This document shows positions 46,317 to 56,791 of a DNA stretch of 64,000 nucleotides, piece after piece. The stretch comes from Oscheius onirici (Eukaryota; Nematoda; Chromadorea; Rhabditida; Rhabditidae). Made by a program: the position numbers and the translations under genes. Positions within the stretch are counted from its first letter, which is position 1; each line of letters starts with the position of its first letter. The notes beneath the pieces were generated by a model. It worked only from the letters and a program-made list of their open reading frames with translations. It made no database searches and was not told the origin of the DNA. The stretch is taken from contig OW051469.1 of assembly GCA_932521025.1 (NCBI GenBank), forward strand, positions 5,902,398 to 5,966,397. The letters are read 5' to 3'.

Positions 46317-47835
46317 TTAAACGACAAGCGACTTTTCCGTCGTCTTGGTGAGAATCTCCTTGGCCTGCTCGTTCACGATATTCTCCATCGAGGCCACATC
46401 GGCTCTCCAAGCTTTAATACGATCTGCTATGGCCAGGATCTAAAAACGAACATATTATACTTTCTAAACGATTTCAATGATAGAACGACAAAATCAATGG
46501 AATACAAACCTGTTGAGGATTGAGAACTCGAGGCTGGACCCAGGTGATGAGAACCGTCTGATTGACCTGGTCGATGCATCCTTGAATCAGTCCCTTGCTC
46601 AGTGCCTTCATCACGAGAAATTCGATGTCGTTGATCTGGATTTGGCATTTAGCGGCAATCTCCTTGAATGGAATGTTGCGTTCTTTGGATGGTCGAGCCA
46701 GGGCGACTTCCATAACGGCCATGAGGCGGAGCTTGGCAATGAGGCCATCTCTTTCTTTCTTTAGATCATTCCAGACGGTCCTTAACCGATTGTTACTACG
46801 GCAGAATAGAACGTTGACACGATTGGACAAGACACGGGTGTTAGTATTAGATACACGTAGAAGCACTTATAAAACTCACCAATCCTTTTCCAGAGCGTAA
46901 AATTTGTTGAGATCACCACTGTTAAAGGCATCCAAAACTTCGATCAGCCACTTCTCCCCCGTATTTTTCAGCACCTTCAGAATAGGATGGCAGAGCTGAA
47001 GGAACACGATTTACAGCAAGAAGCGAACAAACCAGTTCTCCAAAGTTGTACACATTTTCACCGAGAAGGGCGGCAAATCCGACGAGCAGAGCCTGAGAAT
47101 ATTTCTCATCGGGAGTGAGTTTGTTGATATCTTCCACGCCGAGATAGCGAAGAGCTTCACGGTAATACCCGGCATAGTCACCGACTTCCTTCAGATACAG
47201 GGCAGAGACCTTGTAGAAAGGTGCGTGAACTTCTGTGACTCCAATCAAGCTGTCGATTTCTTTTTGAGTAGATTCGATCATGGACTGAAATCAGCAAATT
47301 TAAAAATGTAGGACAAGTAAACTGACCCTAATTTTGGCAATGTCTACAACGCGGTCCTGGTTATCCTTGTGCAGAAGACGAAGTTCAATTTCGCCAGTAT
47401 GAAGCCGAGCCGTGGCAATCTTGTCCTTCTGGACCGTCTTTCCAATCTTTGCCAAAAAGTCATAGGCTTCTTGATGACCCTTTCCGAAAATGTATCTAGC
47501 GACAGGCAAAGATATCTCGGCAAGATGTAGAGTGTTGATTCTGTTCTCAAAGGTGCTGACAAAGCTTAAAACTATCTTTCGTAGCCGACAGAATTAAAAA
47601 GTTACCTGTCGAAAAACTCCTTCAGATTCAAGCCGTTTACAAATGTAAGCTTCGAGAGCAAACTGCGAACTTCGGTCGTCAAAGGATGCCAAAGTCTGAA
47701 TGGTTTTTGTTAAAAAGAAAGTGTCAATTTTCACTTCTTGGCATGAAGATCCTCTAGCTTGTGCCAGTTGTCGGCGACATCATCCTTTGCAACCGCCTTC
47801 TGTTTTCTGAGGTAGGTTTGAGCTTGTTCGGACAT
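46317..47835 (-). CDS. PSMD13: 26S proteasome non-ATPase subunit 13 (Rpn9)
   Basis: Lid subunit of the 19S regulatory particle. The start at 47835 (MSEQAQTYLRKQKAVA) is directly preceded by AGTTTCAG on the minus strand. Helical solenoid exons follow, including LSKLTFVNGLNLKEFF, then SMIESTQKEIDSLIG, YLGVEDINKLTPDE and GENVYNFGELL.HPIL. The PCI domain shows IPFKEIAAKCQI...VEFLVMKAL-like sequence (written here as NDIEFLVMKALSKGLI), GCIDQVNQTVLITWVQPRVL and a C-terminal helix to SLVV. Six or more exons with short introns; full family length of about 385 residues. It is transcribed away from the coiled-coil gene at 48352. Confidence 0.94.
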
Positions 47836-48351
47836 CTGAAACTAATTTTTTTTGCGAACGAACGAAAGAAAGAAATGGAGGACATTTCAAATGTCATCCT
47901 CATTCGACGGTGAACTACGCAATCTTGCGTCTGGTATACAGTAAGCAAAATCATGTTCCAGCGATCGAAAGGCCGCGAAAAACGAATATTCAAATTTTCA
48001 TTGCAAATTCGACCGCAACTTTTCTTGGAAATTTTTTTCTAAGAAAGGTTGCAGTGTGACTTTTCTTAGAAAATTATTTTAAGAAAAGTCCCTAACTACA
48101 AAAAACCTAACAGGATCTTGTTAGAAAATAGCCAACACCTCCGGATATCGTCTTTTTCGCGGCAAGAGCATGTTTTGCGAACAGTCCTTTAACCATAGCT
48201 CTCAGCTTTATTTGACCATTGCTTTCTGCTTGCAAACGTCTTTCCAACACAGTGAAAAAAATCGATAACTGTTTTTAAAACCACCAGATGAAAAACCAAC
48301 CTCTCGTTTTCTTTCTATTTCCTAGCCGTTGAAATAAACGAACATTTCAGG
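47836..48351. promoter_or_regulatory. Divergent intergenic region with A/T hairpin
   Basis: This 516-base spacer separates PSMD13 (-) and the coiled-coil gene (+). TTCTAAGAAA (48037-48046) and TTTCTTAGAA (48062-48071) form a 10-bp inverted repeat with a 15-base loop. It presumably contains both promoters; no TATA box is evident. Confidence 0.4.
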
Positions 48352-49130
48352 ATGGAGACTCCTCAGCTGCCAGAAGCTGGAGCAAAGCGGCTTGTTTCCC
48401 GTGGTCGACGCTCATCAATTCTTCTACGACAGGACGATGCCTCTCCTACTGTCATAAGCGCTCCCATCAACGATTCTATTCAAGGAAGAACGGCCAATGA
48501 ACAGGTTATTTGTCTTCTATCCATTTCAAAGCATAGAGTTTATTCAGATAGCACAGATAAAAGCCCGTCTTACTGTGCTTGCCGAATATAAAGCAAAACT
48601 CGAGGAGGAGAAAGAAGAATGGTATGCTGTGGTGACAAAGTTCAAAGAGAAGCAGAGCGCTTTGGAAACACACAGGTATTTTGCTCACTTCCTAGCTATT
48701 GATCTTCTAATTGCAGCAATGAAAAGAATATGCAGAAGATCGAAGCCAAAGCGAGCAAACTGCTGGATGATGTTGGACACCGTCCCGAGCACATCCTCAT
48801 CAAAACCTTTAACCAGTTCCAAGAGACTATGGGAAATAGTGCCGAAAAGCTGGTATGTTTGTTCTGTGTTTCAGAATATTGGAATTTCAGAGAAAGGAAA
48901 TCGCGGCTCTAAAAATTGATTATGTCAGGCAGCAGCAGAACATCGAAATTGCCGAGAAGAGAAAAGAACACCTTGGAAATATCATCAAGGAAAGAAGTGA
49001 AGAAGATTTCGCGAAGAAAGTTGATATTTGGACCAAGGCTCGTGCTTTCAGCCAGAAGAATCTCGAAGCAACAACCAAGTTCATGGAAACTTGTAAAATG
49101 TATGAAGAAGAAGTCGAAATTGCCCATTGA
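48352..49130 (+). CDS. Coiled-coil protein of unknown family
   Basis: Exons are about 48352-48504, 48549-48675, 48717-48851 and 48892-49130, giving about 215 residues. AACATTTCAG lies 1 base before the ATG (trans-splice site). The N-terminus is basic and Ser-rich (GAKRLVSRGRRSSILLRQD), with a possible RRSS phosphorylation site. The remainder is almost entirely helical and charged (LEEEKEEWYAVVTKFKEKQ, RKEHLGNIIKERSEEDFAKK), predicting a coiled coil. The layout recalls small structural proteins of kinetochore or cytoskeletal complexes, but I cannot assign a family. Confidence 0.75.
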
Positions 49131-49400
49131 TTTCACTTCTATCCATTCATCTATGCCTATTCATTGTATTTTAACCTTTTAGCTACTAAACAGTATTTCA
49201 AGTAATGTTTTATCTCAACAAAAATAGTTCAACAGAAAGTAGAATAGGGGGGGGGGGAACAAAAACAAAAGTTGAGAAACAGTGAAAGTTTCCGACGGCC
49301 AACAGGCATAATAAAATCATACCTCCCCAAAAGAGCAGCCATGTTAGGAACACTAACAATGGGACGACACAAAATAGACCGGGATAACATTTAGCCGTGA

Positions 49401-52150
49401 TTATTTCCACTCGTCTTCGTCCGTAATCGGAGCAAGGGTTTTTTCAGTACTAAGGGCAATCATGATTTGTTCCTCCACAAGGTCTTCCAAAGCCAATTCC
49501 TTCCTATCTGTATCGACACCTAAACCAAATGATTTAGCTGAACAAGAGAGAATGATACCTCCACGAAGTTCGAGTTTATCCTTTTTCCTGGCAGCCATCT
49601 CCTTGAGATTTCTCTCGCGGACAACATTGAAGGCTCCCATGATCTTGCGTCTCTTCTCGATAACTTCTTGGCTGGCACGATTCTTCTCCTCGTTATCTTC
49701 ACGCTCAAAGCGAATAGCCGTTTTCTTCAGGTTCTTCTTGATCTCCCTCAGTTTTTGCTCATTGAGCTTGACTGGCGGTCTAGGTCTCCATTGGAACTGC
49801 GAAAGTCGTTCAAGATTCTTGCGATGCAACTCGCGACCCTGAGATAAGTTCATTTCACCAGGTTTTTTGAAAAATATACCTGGAAGGTGAAAATCCTGTA
49901 GCCGAGATCAGCTCCGACACGTCCTCCCATCGTCGTACAGGTAACAAAGTAGCGACCGGTTGGATCCCAGTAAGCTTTATTGAAGCCGGGATGTTCGATG
50001 ACGTTCGTTCTCTTTGCTTCTTGCAGCGTCGTGTCGACGAACATAACGTTTCCTCCAGAAGAGAGCTTGGCCAAAACTGCGAGCCACTGTCCAGACGGAG
50101 CGAATTGAAGCTCGTTGAACTGCACTCCAGGATCCAATTTGCTGACCAACTTTAACGGATTCGGACTCTTCGCATCGATCTTGTAGATGTTGGGCGTCGC
50201 CTTGTTCTGATTTCCGGTAAGGACGGCAAACTTCTCCCCATTGGGTTCCCAAGCAAAATTGATGAACGGTTCAGGAAGAGGCAGATTCATGAGCGAGACA
50301 TCCTTCTTATCAATCTCGAAAATTTCCAAGTGATACGTACAGCCTCCCTGAAAATGATGTTATTTTCAAAAATAGAAATAAAACGCACGATATATTTGAT
50401 TTCGCCCGTTTCCGCTTTGGTCGTCTTCTTCGAGTAACGTTTAGTGTAGACGGCAAGACGCTTGCCATTCGGCTGCCACCACATTTGGGCTTCAGCAACA
50501 TTGTAAATACGTCCAGTTCGAAGCCTCTGAGTGCTGGGAATAGACATCAAGCCGAATTCGGCCGGCGTCGAGTCCGAACATTCGCAATAGTAGGCAATGA
50601 TGTTCTCGGTGGGATTCCACTCGAACGTGTTGATGTTTTCAACGATGACGTGTTTCTTCTCCACCAGTTCGAACTTTTCCGTTTCGAAGACCGAAATTCC
50701 GTTGACCTGAATTGAACAGGATGAAACTGATCAGGAAGAACAAAATCACCTTCTTCTCTTTCTCGAGCTTGTCTTTTTCCGGAGCCTTGAGACAGGCAAA
50801 GAACTTTTCGTCGTGGGACCACTTGAAGATCGGCCATGTAGGCAGCTCATTTCGGTTCGTCAGAGCATAGAGCGAGAATCCCTTCTTCATCTCTCCTGTT
50901 CGGACATCCCAAATTCGTATGCAGTCCTCATCGTCACCCCAATGCATGCTCTGAGAAGGAGCGGCGAAAGTCACGACATAGCTGAAAAAAGTGGAGTTAT
51001 TCACGATTGGAGTTTATATGCAAACAAGTTTGTAAAAAAGGAACAAGTTTACTTTTCGCGAGGAGAGAAGTCGATGTACTGAACATTCTGATGAGGAAAA
51101 CGCTGGAATCGCTTGTATTGCGGACCGGCCCAAATCAGAGCTCCTTGACCATGAATGGTCAACAGATAGGTACCGTGAGGCGACCATTTGAAAACAGTTT
51201 CAGTCCAATTCTGAAATTTGTGTCATCAGCAGCAAAAAAATCAGCAATACCTGTCTCTCGGCAGTCTTCGGATCGTCACTACCGACCTCGGGTTCGTGTC
51301 CTTTGATATGGGTATAGACACCGACAGTCGGGATTCCGTTCCTCTCATATTGTACGCAGAACTGATCGCGACAACGCTGATTTTGCATCCACCACCAGAG
51401 ATCACCCTGAAATTTGAATGTCGAATGTCTAATCAGACCTATGTTATACGGACAAACACAAGCCTTATCTGACTTCAGAACGATTTACCCTTCGCTTCAT
51501 GAAAAGAGTCACCTACTGAACACTTTTGAAAACAAACTAGGAAGGGCATAACAACATTTAAAAAGTGAGTAACTCACAACGTCGCTGTAGGGAGTAGCCT
51601 GAGGCTCTTGCCAGTCCTCTGGAGGCTCTTCGATCCGTCTCATGTCGTCAAACAATAAGACTTGGAAAGTATGCTTCTTGTCAAGAGCATAGCCATTCAG
51701 CACACTTTTGGCATATTCGGCGGTCTCCTTCGATTTCCACTCAACGAAGACGCAACCCTTGAAAACGAAGTTATTGACAAACGACACGAGATGTACCTTG
51801 CTGCCACCATCTTCGGCCTTGGGGAAGAACATCTTGTAAGAATCGGCTTCTGTACTAACACTGCCTACGATCTTGCCGATGACAGCTTCCAGCTTGGGCA
51901 TACGCTCGGCTCCAACAACGGGAATGCCAAAAATGACGGTGCACATTTCTTCATATTGGTCTCTTGAGGGTTCTTGGCGAAGAACATCGGGAACGAGATC
52001 TGAAAACAAATGATCTAATGTAGGTGCAGAATAAGCGGCACGTTTGCAGAAAAAAATCACACCTTTGTCAGAAATATTATCCACGAAGTCCTCTTCGTCA
52101 GAGAAAGAAGGCTCTTCTTCGTTCTCCTTGTTGATATTTCCGTCAACCAT
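49401..52150 (-). CDS. EIF3B: Translation initiation factor 3 subunit b
   Basis: Scaffold subunit of eIF3. The start at 52150 ([20 protein letters not shown], acidic) lies downstream of TTTTCCAG. An RRM follows (IVVFG-type [24 protein letters not shown]). The nine-bladed beta-propeller includes [90 protein letters not shown] and [16 protein letters not shown]. The C-terminal helix binds eIF3i (FQWRPRPP then R/K/E-rich) and the protein ends TDEDEWK. About ten exons; introns mostly 45-60 bases with one of about 165. Full length for the family, about 700 residues. Confidence 0.95.
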
Positions 52151-52581
52151 TATGGTGACCAATGGACCCTGGAAAATTGAACTAATGCGAGAACGCAAAG
52201 AGAAGGGGAAGATAGGAAAAATGTCATGACGTAGTATTTTGTATGCAAAAAACGATAGATGCAATTGGTAGGCCAAATGCTCTAGGACAATATGATTGCG
52301 CAAATGAAATAGATGCAATGATGGTGAGTGCAAGTAAATAGAAAGTAGCCTTTGCAGGCTCCGTAAAGAGATTTTCGTCACTTACAATGGAAATTCAGGC
52401 ACTGGCCAGTAATCGCGACAGGACCCGTAGCTCCAGTCCTTCAAAAGTGGGAAAAGTATAAATGGACGTTTTGACGTCAAAAGAAATCAAACAAATGGTT
52501 GAAATAGAACATCTTTACTGTGAGGGTGACACTAATAGTCACAATGCATAATCTAGAACTGAAAGTGCGATTGAGTGTTGT

Positions 52582-52848
52582 CTAATGAACGGCAGGCGAG
52601 ATGGCTTTCTTCTGGGCAAGTTTATCGGCTTTCTGAACCTTTGCCTAAATTTCCCCACACTTACATAGGCAAGCAACTTCAAAACAAACCTTTTTAGTCT
52701 GGTTCCACTTGAAGAGAAGATAGATTCCGACGTAACTGGCGAGGGCGGCGCGACAGATGTTGGCACGTCCGAAATGCTCGTGAGGGTTGAGATAGGCCCT
52801 CTTGGTGTTGACCATGCTCTGCCAGATTCCACGGACAGCGTCGGACAT
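52582..52848 (-). CDS. Small single-TM protein, possibly mitochondrial ATP-synthase associated
   Basis: Two exons encode 73 residues. GTTTTCAG lies 7 bases before the ATG. The layout is a short N-terminal helix with basic residues (GIWQSMVNTKRAYLNP), one hydrophobic segment (ICRAALASYVGIYLLF) and a Lys/Ala-rich tail (TKKAKVQKADKLAQKK). This matches small inner-membrane accessory subunits such as those of ATP synthase (DAPIT-like or 6.8-kDa proteolipid-like), but the similarity is weak. It lies about 430 bases upstream of eIF3b on the same strand and could share an operon with it. Confidence 0.65.
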
Positions 52849-53429
52849 GTCTTTTCTGAAAACTTCTTTTTCGAGGAGAAATATCAAACAGTAAAGTTTT
52901 TACCGGAGATTTTTTTGCTACTTTTTTCATTTGTTTAGAGAAAAAAATGCACAAAATCAAGATTCTTGAACGAAAAAAGAATTATATACAGCACTATACA
53001 GCAGGCCAGAAAATGCGTTGGAAAAAACTGAAGTCCTAAAATTTTCAGCAGCGGCAGAAATTTGAACACCAGAAATGCGGGGCAATTTAAAAGAACGGCA
53101 TCTTTTTTTCTCCTCTCTCTCTCTGATTATCATCTCGTTCCTTACGAGAAAAACTGTTTTGAGCTTGGCAGGATGACGCTTCATTCGGTTTCGTATCGAC
53201 AATGTCAAGCGACAAGAAATGAAATGACAGGTGAAATCAATGCTGGATCGGAAAGGGAAAAGATAAACAACAAAGTTAACGAGTTGAGGGAGAAAATTGT
53301 AACAATGTCCGTCTTTGGGAAAAAACAAAGATCGAATGATGAACCGGGAAACAGATGTGCTCGCGAGCGGAGAGAGCAGACGTCGCTCGTCGTTTAGATG
53401 CCTGGCAGATAGAATTGGTTACATGAAAG

Positions 53430-54316
53430 TTAAGCATGAATTAATTGAAAAGTAAAAAGGGGGCTAACCGTTGACTCATGGTAGATCCTCTGTGAAGGAA
53501 TCGCAGACGACTGGGTATTGCTGTGGCCGAATGTAGGTTTGGAACGCCGCCGTGCTCTTCCATCTTCCCGTGACCATGAAGCTTTCTTCAAATCTGCTAC
53601 GGCTGTGGAGTAGGTGATTGGTCGCTCCGATGATGTGAAAGACTTAAACAGAAACTGCTTCCTATTGGGGAGTGACTTGAGGAAAGATGACAACAAGTTG
53701 TCTTCTGGTGTTTTAAGCTTGAACGGAATTTTGGCTTCTTGAGCTTCCTGATCCGTCTTTGATTTTTTGATGAGGACGGTCCAACTGCGCTCCGAATCGA
53801 CTGCGAGATCTTCAACTTTTAGATGTAGAGCTTCAGAGAGACGCAAGGCTGCGCGGAAAGAGAGGAGGCCGATGATTCCCGCTCTTCTTATGGCAAAATC
53901 TCCCGATGTTGGCGTCGCCGTCATGAAACGATAGAAATCTTCGGAATTTATCTTGTTTCGTGACTGGCGAGGGTTTTCATCTTTCCGCACTTGAACTTGT
54001 CTGCCAGGAAGAGAATTCGGGCCTTGTCTTGAGGAACTTTAGAACATCTCGTCCACCAGAACTTCGTCAGCTCCTTGATCTTGTTTTGGTACATCCCGAC
54101 GGTTGAAAGAGCTCTGCTTTTTGTTATCGATCCCATCAGGACTTGATTTGCTCCTAGTAGGCCTTCTACGCAGACAGACGTCAGGTTCTCCAGCGATTTC
54201 CATCGTTGATCTGTAATAGGGTGGGTTGGTGGGAACGAAACACGAAAAGCCGGAATGGCTTTTAGGATATTGCGAGCCGCCGCTACGGCTTGGCCTACTG
54301 TATCCCGCTGCCTCAC
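53430..54316 (-). pseudogene. Tyrosine recombinase relic (DIRS/Crypton-type)
   Basis: Two overlapping frames (54316-53948 and 53990-53430) together resemble a tyrosine recombinase. A SAM-like helical N-domain (MYQNKIKELTKFWW) comes first. The catalytic domain has the first Arg in SFRAALRLSEALHLKVEDL and the Lys strand KKSKTDQEAQ. A third frame near 53530 reads GRWKSTAAFQTYIRP, the C-terminal box with the nucleophilic Tyr. Breaks: a frameshift near 53970 and loss of the segment that should carry the HxxR box, after AVADLKKA near 53590. No RT or terminal repeats were recognised, so the class (DIRS-like rather than Crypton) is tentative. Confidence 0.7.
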
Positions 54317-54945
54317 TCAGCGTTCGCCGCGCAATTCAAATGTTGGACAAAATTACTTTCGTCCTGGGTGACACGTTTTTGAGAAAACTACGCAACCATT
54401 TTTTTCGTTCTCGGTTTCAAAAAAAGAGCACAGTCGAAACATTGTAGGTGTGTTTTGGCACTTGGTATTTGGTCTTTTAATCCCAGTGAAAAACAGAAAA
54501 TACGTTATAACTCGGTCATTTTTCATGTAATTACTCTGAAAAAAAAACATAACTACCGGGAAAAAAACATACGCAACGAGCAGGCCTTTAAAGTGCCGAA
54601 CTCGGCGAACTGTGTGTCCGGCTACGAAAAAAGGTCCCATCACGATTACAGCGGGTCCCGACACGATCACATCCCAACAAAAAAATCTAGTAAAACTGGA
54701 AGGAAAAGGCGAAAACAGCGTTTCTGCCCTTTTCTTTTCTGTTTTTCTTTCCTAAGCACAGTAATTTTGATATCGGAATAGGCGTAACTGGTGTAAAATT
54801 TGATGTGGAATCAATTAAACACGGTTTGAAAACGATAAAACGAGTGCAAAGCGTCAAAAAATGAAAAATATGCTAGATCGTGACGGGACCAATACCAAAT
54901 GGTCCCGCAGCGGTTTTGGCATTTTTGGCATAGCCGAAGGCTTCC
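54317..54945. repeat. Repeat-derived spacer
   Basis: Non-coding DNA with several short inverted GGGACC/GGTCCC motifs (for example GGGACCA...TGGTCCC at about 54887-54906, and GGTCCC and GGGTCCC near 54630-54660). It looks like decayed transposon DNA joining the recombinase relic to the left inverted arm. Confidence 0.45.
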
Positions 54946-55024
54946 TTTAATGCGAGCCTCCCCCGCTTGCTGATTAGTACCGTGTATTAGCTGATTAGCG
55001 AAGCTCATGTGCGTCGCCGAGGAT
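54946..55024 (+). repeat. 79-bp inverted arm, left
   Basis: Starts TTTAATGCGAGCCTCCCCCG and ends CGTCGCCGAGGAT. It is repeated in inverted orientation at 59724-59802 with only a few mismatches. Confidence 0.85.
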
Positions 55025-55035
55025 AGGCGCCGCCT

Positions 55036-55423
55036 CAGGCTTGTTGATTCTGGGTTGTTGCGCTGCGGCCAGGTTGGACTTTGCGGCGTTCTAAAAAAAA
55101 TTCATTTCGCATTTTTTTCTGATTTTTTTTGTTTCCAAATACGTCCCCCGATTAGATTTAGTTTTGCCATCAGAAAAATTGGAAGAAAATCGAAAACTGA
55201 CGACAAAAATAGAAGAAAAAGCGGATTTTTGACGTTTTCTTCTATTTTCATTGTCAGTTTTCGATTTTCTTCCAATTTTTCTGATGGCAAAACTAAATCT
55301 AATCGGGGGACATATTTGGAAACAAACAAAATCAGAAAAAAATGCGAAATGAATTTTTTTAGAACGCCGCAAAGTCCAACCTGGCCGCAGCTCAGACCGC
55401 AACGCAGGTTTTCAACAAGCCTG
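55036..55423. mobile_element. Foldback MITE, hAT-like, copy 2
   Basis: 388 bp with the same CAGGCTTGTTG...CAACAAGCCTG ends as copy 1. It is flanked by a different 8-bp duplication, CGCCGCCT (55028-55035 and 55424-55431), proving an independent insertion. It lacks about 25 central bases present in copy 1, so its two arms nearly touch. It inserted just inside the left 79-bp arm. Confidence 0.93.
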
Positions 55424-55431
55424 CGCCGCCT

Positions 55432-55515
55432 ACGCTGACTGGCCTAGTGGATAACATTATTGACTGTAAAACACGTGAGCAGGGATTCGATTCCCACATG
55501 TGTATAATGTTTTTT
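55432..55515 (+). repeat. tRNA-like sequence with T6 run
   Basis: TGGCCTAGTGG fits an A box and GGATTCGATTCC an imperfect B box; TTTTTT follows at about 55509. The acceptor stem does not pair, so it is probably a tRNA-derived repeat next to the LINE fragment, not a functional tRNA. Confidence 0.35.
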
Positions 55516-55559
55516 GCATTTCTCTAGGATACTCGGGGATGTTTATCTTTACAATTTAC

Positions 55560-56494
55560 AAATTATTATGTCGGGATCAAAGGGAGTTCCTCAGTCGTCG
55601 TCTCTTGTCGCTCCCATAGTTCGAGACCACTCTTCGCCGCCCTCTCCGGCTTACCTCATCCATGTAGTGGGAGCTCTTCCGATCCGCTCGCTGGCCTTCC
55701 TCAAATCGTCATCTCATATACGGCCTTCCTCTCACTCTGCGTTGGTCCAATGGTACCCATTCAGTCGTCGCCTTGGACCATCTTTCACCGTCCATCTCCG
55801 CTAGTCGTCTCGCCCATTTCACTTTCCGCTTCCAAGCCATGTCCAGGATATCAGGCAGTTCCGTCCTCCTTCTGACAACTTTATTTCTCACTCGATCGAG
55901 AAGCGATATTCCGAGAATGGTTCTTTCCTGACGTCGTTGTACGGCTGCGAACTTCCTTCGTTCATTTGTCCGGAGACTCCAGATTTCGCATCCGTACAGT
56001 AGACTTGGGACGACGCAGGTCAGATATATCTTTCGCTTCATCCTCATCGGCGCTGATCGTTTGGTGAGAAAGAGCCGATGACGGTTAAAAGCAGCCCAAC
56101 TAGCGCCAATCCTTCTCGACAACTCCTGACTTTCCGAGGTGCAGGTGACCGAACTTCCAAGGTAGACAAAGTGCTGGACGAATCGAATTGGTTGTCCTGA
56201 CAGCAGCAGTTGTCCTTCGTGGGAATTTGTCATGGCGACAGTCTTGTTCAGGTTGAACTCCAATCCAATGTTACGGCCGGCTTGTTCCAGTTCGGTCATC
56301 ATGCACTGCACAGCTCGAAGACTCTTTCCGACGAGAACGACATCATCTGCATAGCGAAGATGATGCAGCTTACAACCGTTGATGGTGAAGCCGATGTCGT
56401 CCCAGTTGACTTCACGGAAGTTTATGTTTCGACATCCTCTAATGAAACGGGGATTGGGTACATAAATTGGCTTCAGCATCATTATCGAATGCAC
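55560..56494 (-). pseudogene. LINE reverse transcriptase fragment (RTE-like)
   Basis: The C-terminal part of a non-LTR reverse transcriptase on the minus strand. It includes the catalytic motif LRYADDVVLVG near 56360, the thumb segment NLNKTVAMTN, FVYLGSSV and LTCVVPSLLYGCEIW. The typical tail RRRTELPDILDMAWKRK, WARRLAEMDGERW and RRVRGRPYMR follows, and then in-frame stops where the family continues. The N-terminal endonuclease domain and the first RT blocks are absent. This is a 5'-truncated copy, the usual outcome of LINE retrotransposition. Confidence 0.87.
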
Positions 56495-56571
56495 AGACTT
56501 TTACTGTCTAACTCGCTACCTCGTTAATATGATTTATAAGACGTGTAAACGAATAAGCAAAAGACAATTAC

Positions 56572-56640
56572 CGAGCCAAAGTGCTGAACCCAGTACTTCA
56601 AAAATAGTAAACCACGTAGAGTACCACTACACCATTGAAT
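56572..56640 (-). repeat. tRNA-derived sequence
   Basis: On the minus strand ATGGTGTAGTGGT (A-box-like) is followed by CTGGGTTCAGCAC (B-box-like) at roughly the right spacing. The stems are poor. It lies between the LINE fragment and the gypsy pol, as expected for a SINE or LINE-mobilised tRNA. Confidence 0.3.
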
Positions 56641-56791
56641 CAGGAGTCGAAGAATTTGCGCGGTAGCGTGGCGAGACCCATTACAGTAAAGACGCGGGAA
56701 TTCAAATGAGGAATGAGCACATTACAACACCTCCCTTGTTAAATGAGGAGCGACGGAATAAAGAAGACAAAACATCGTCGATGGAGGTGGC

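Noticed and set aside
49246-49258. Run of about 11 G as a functional quadruplex or regulatory site
   Set aside because: A single homopolymer run downstream of two convergent genes; it is more likely slippage or a sequencing artefact and lacks separated G-tracts.
55432-55515. Functional tRNA gene
   Set aside because: A- and B-box-like motifs and a T-run are present, but acceptor and T stems do not pair, so it was kept only as a tRNA-like repeat.
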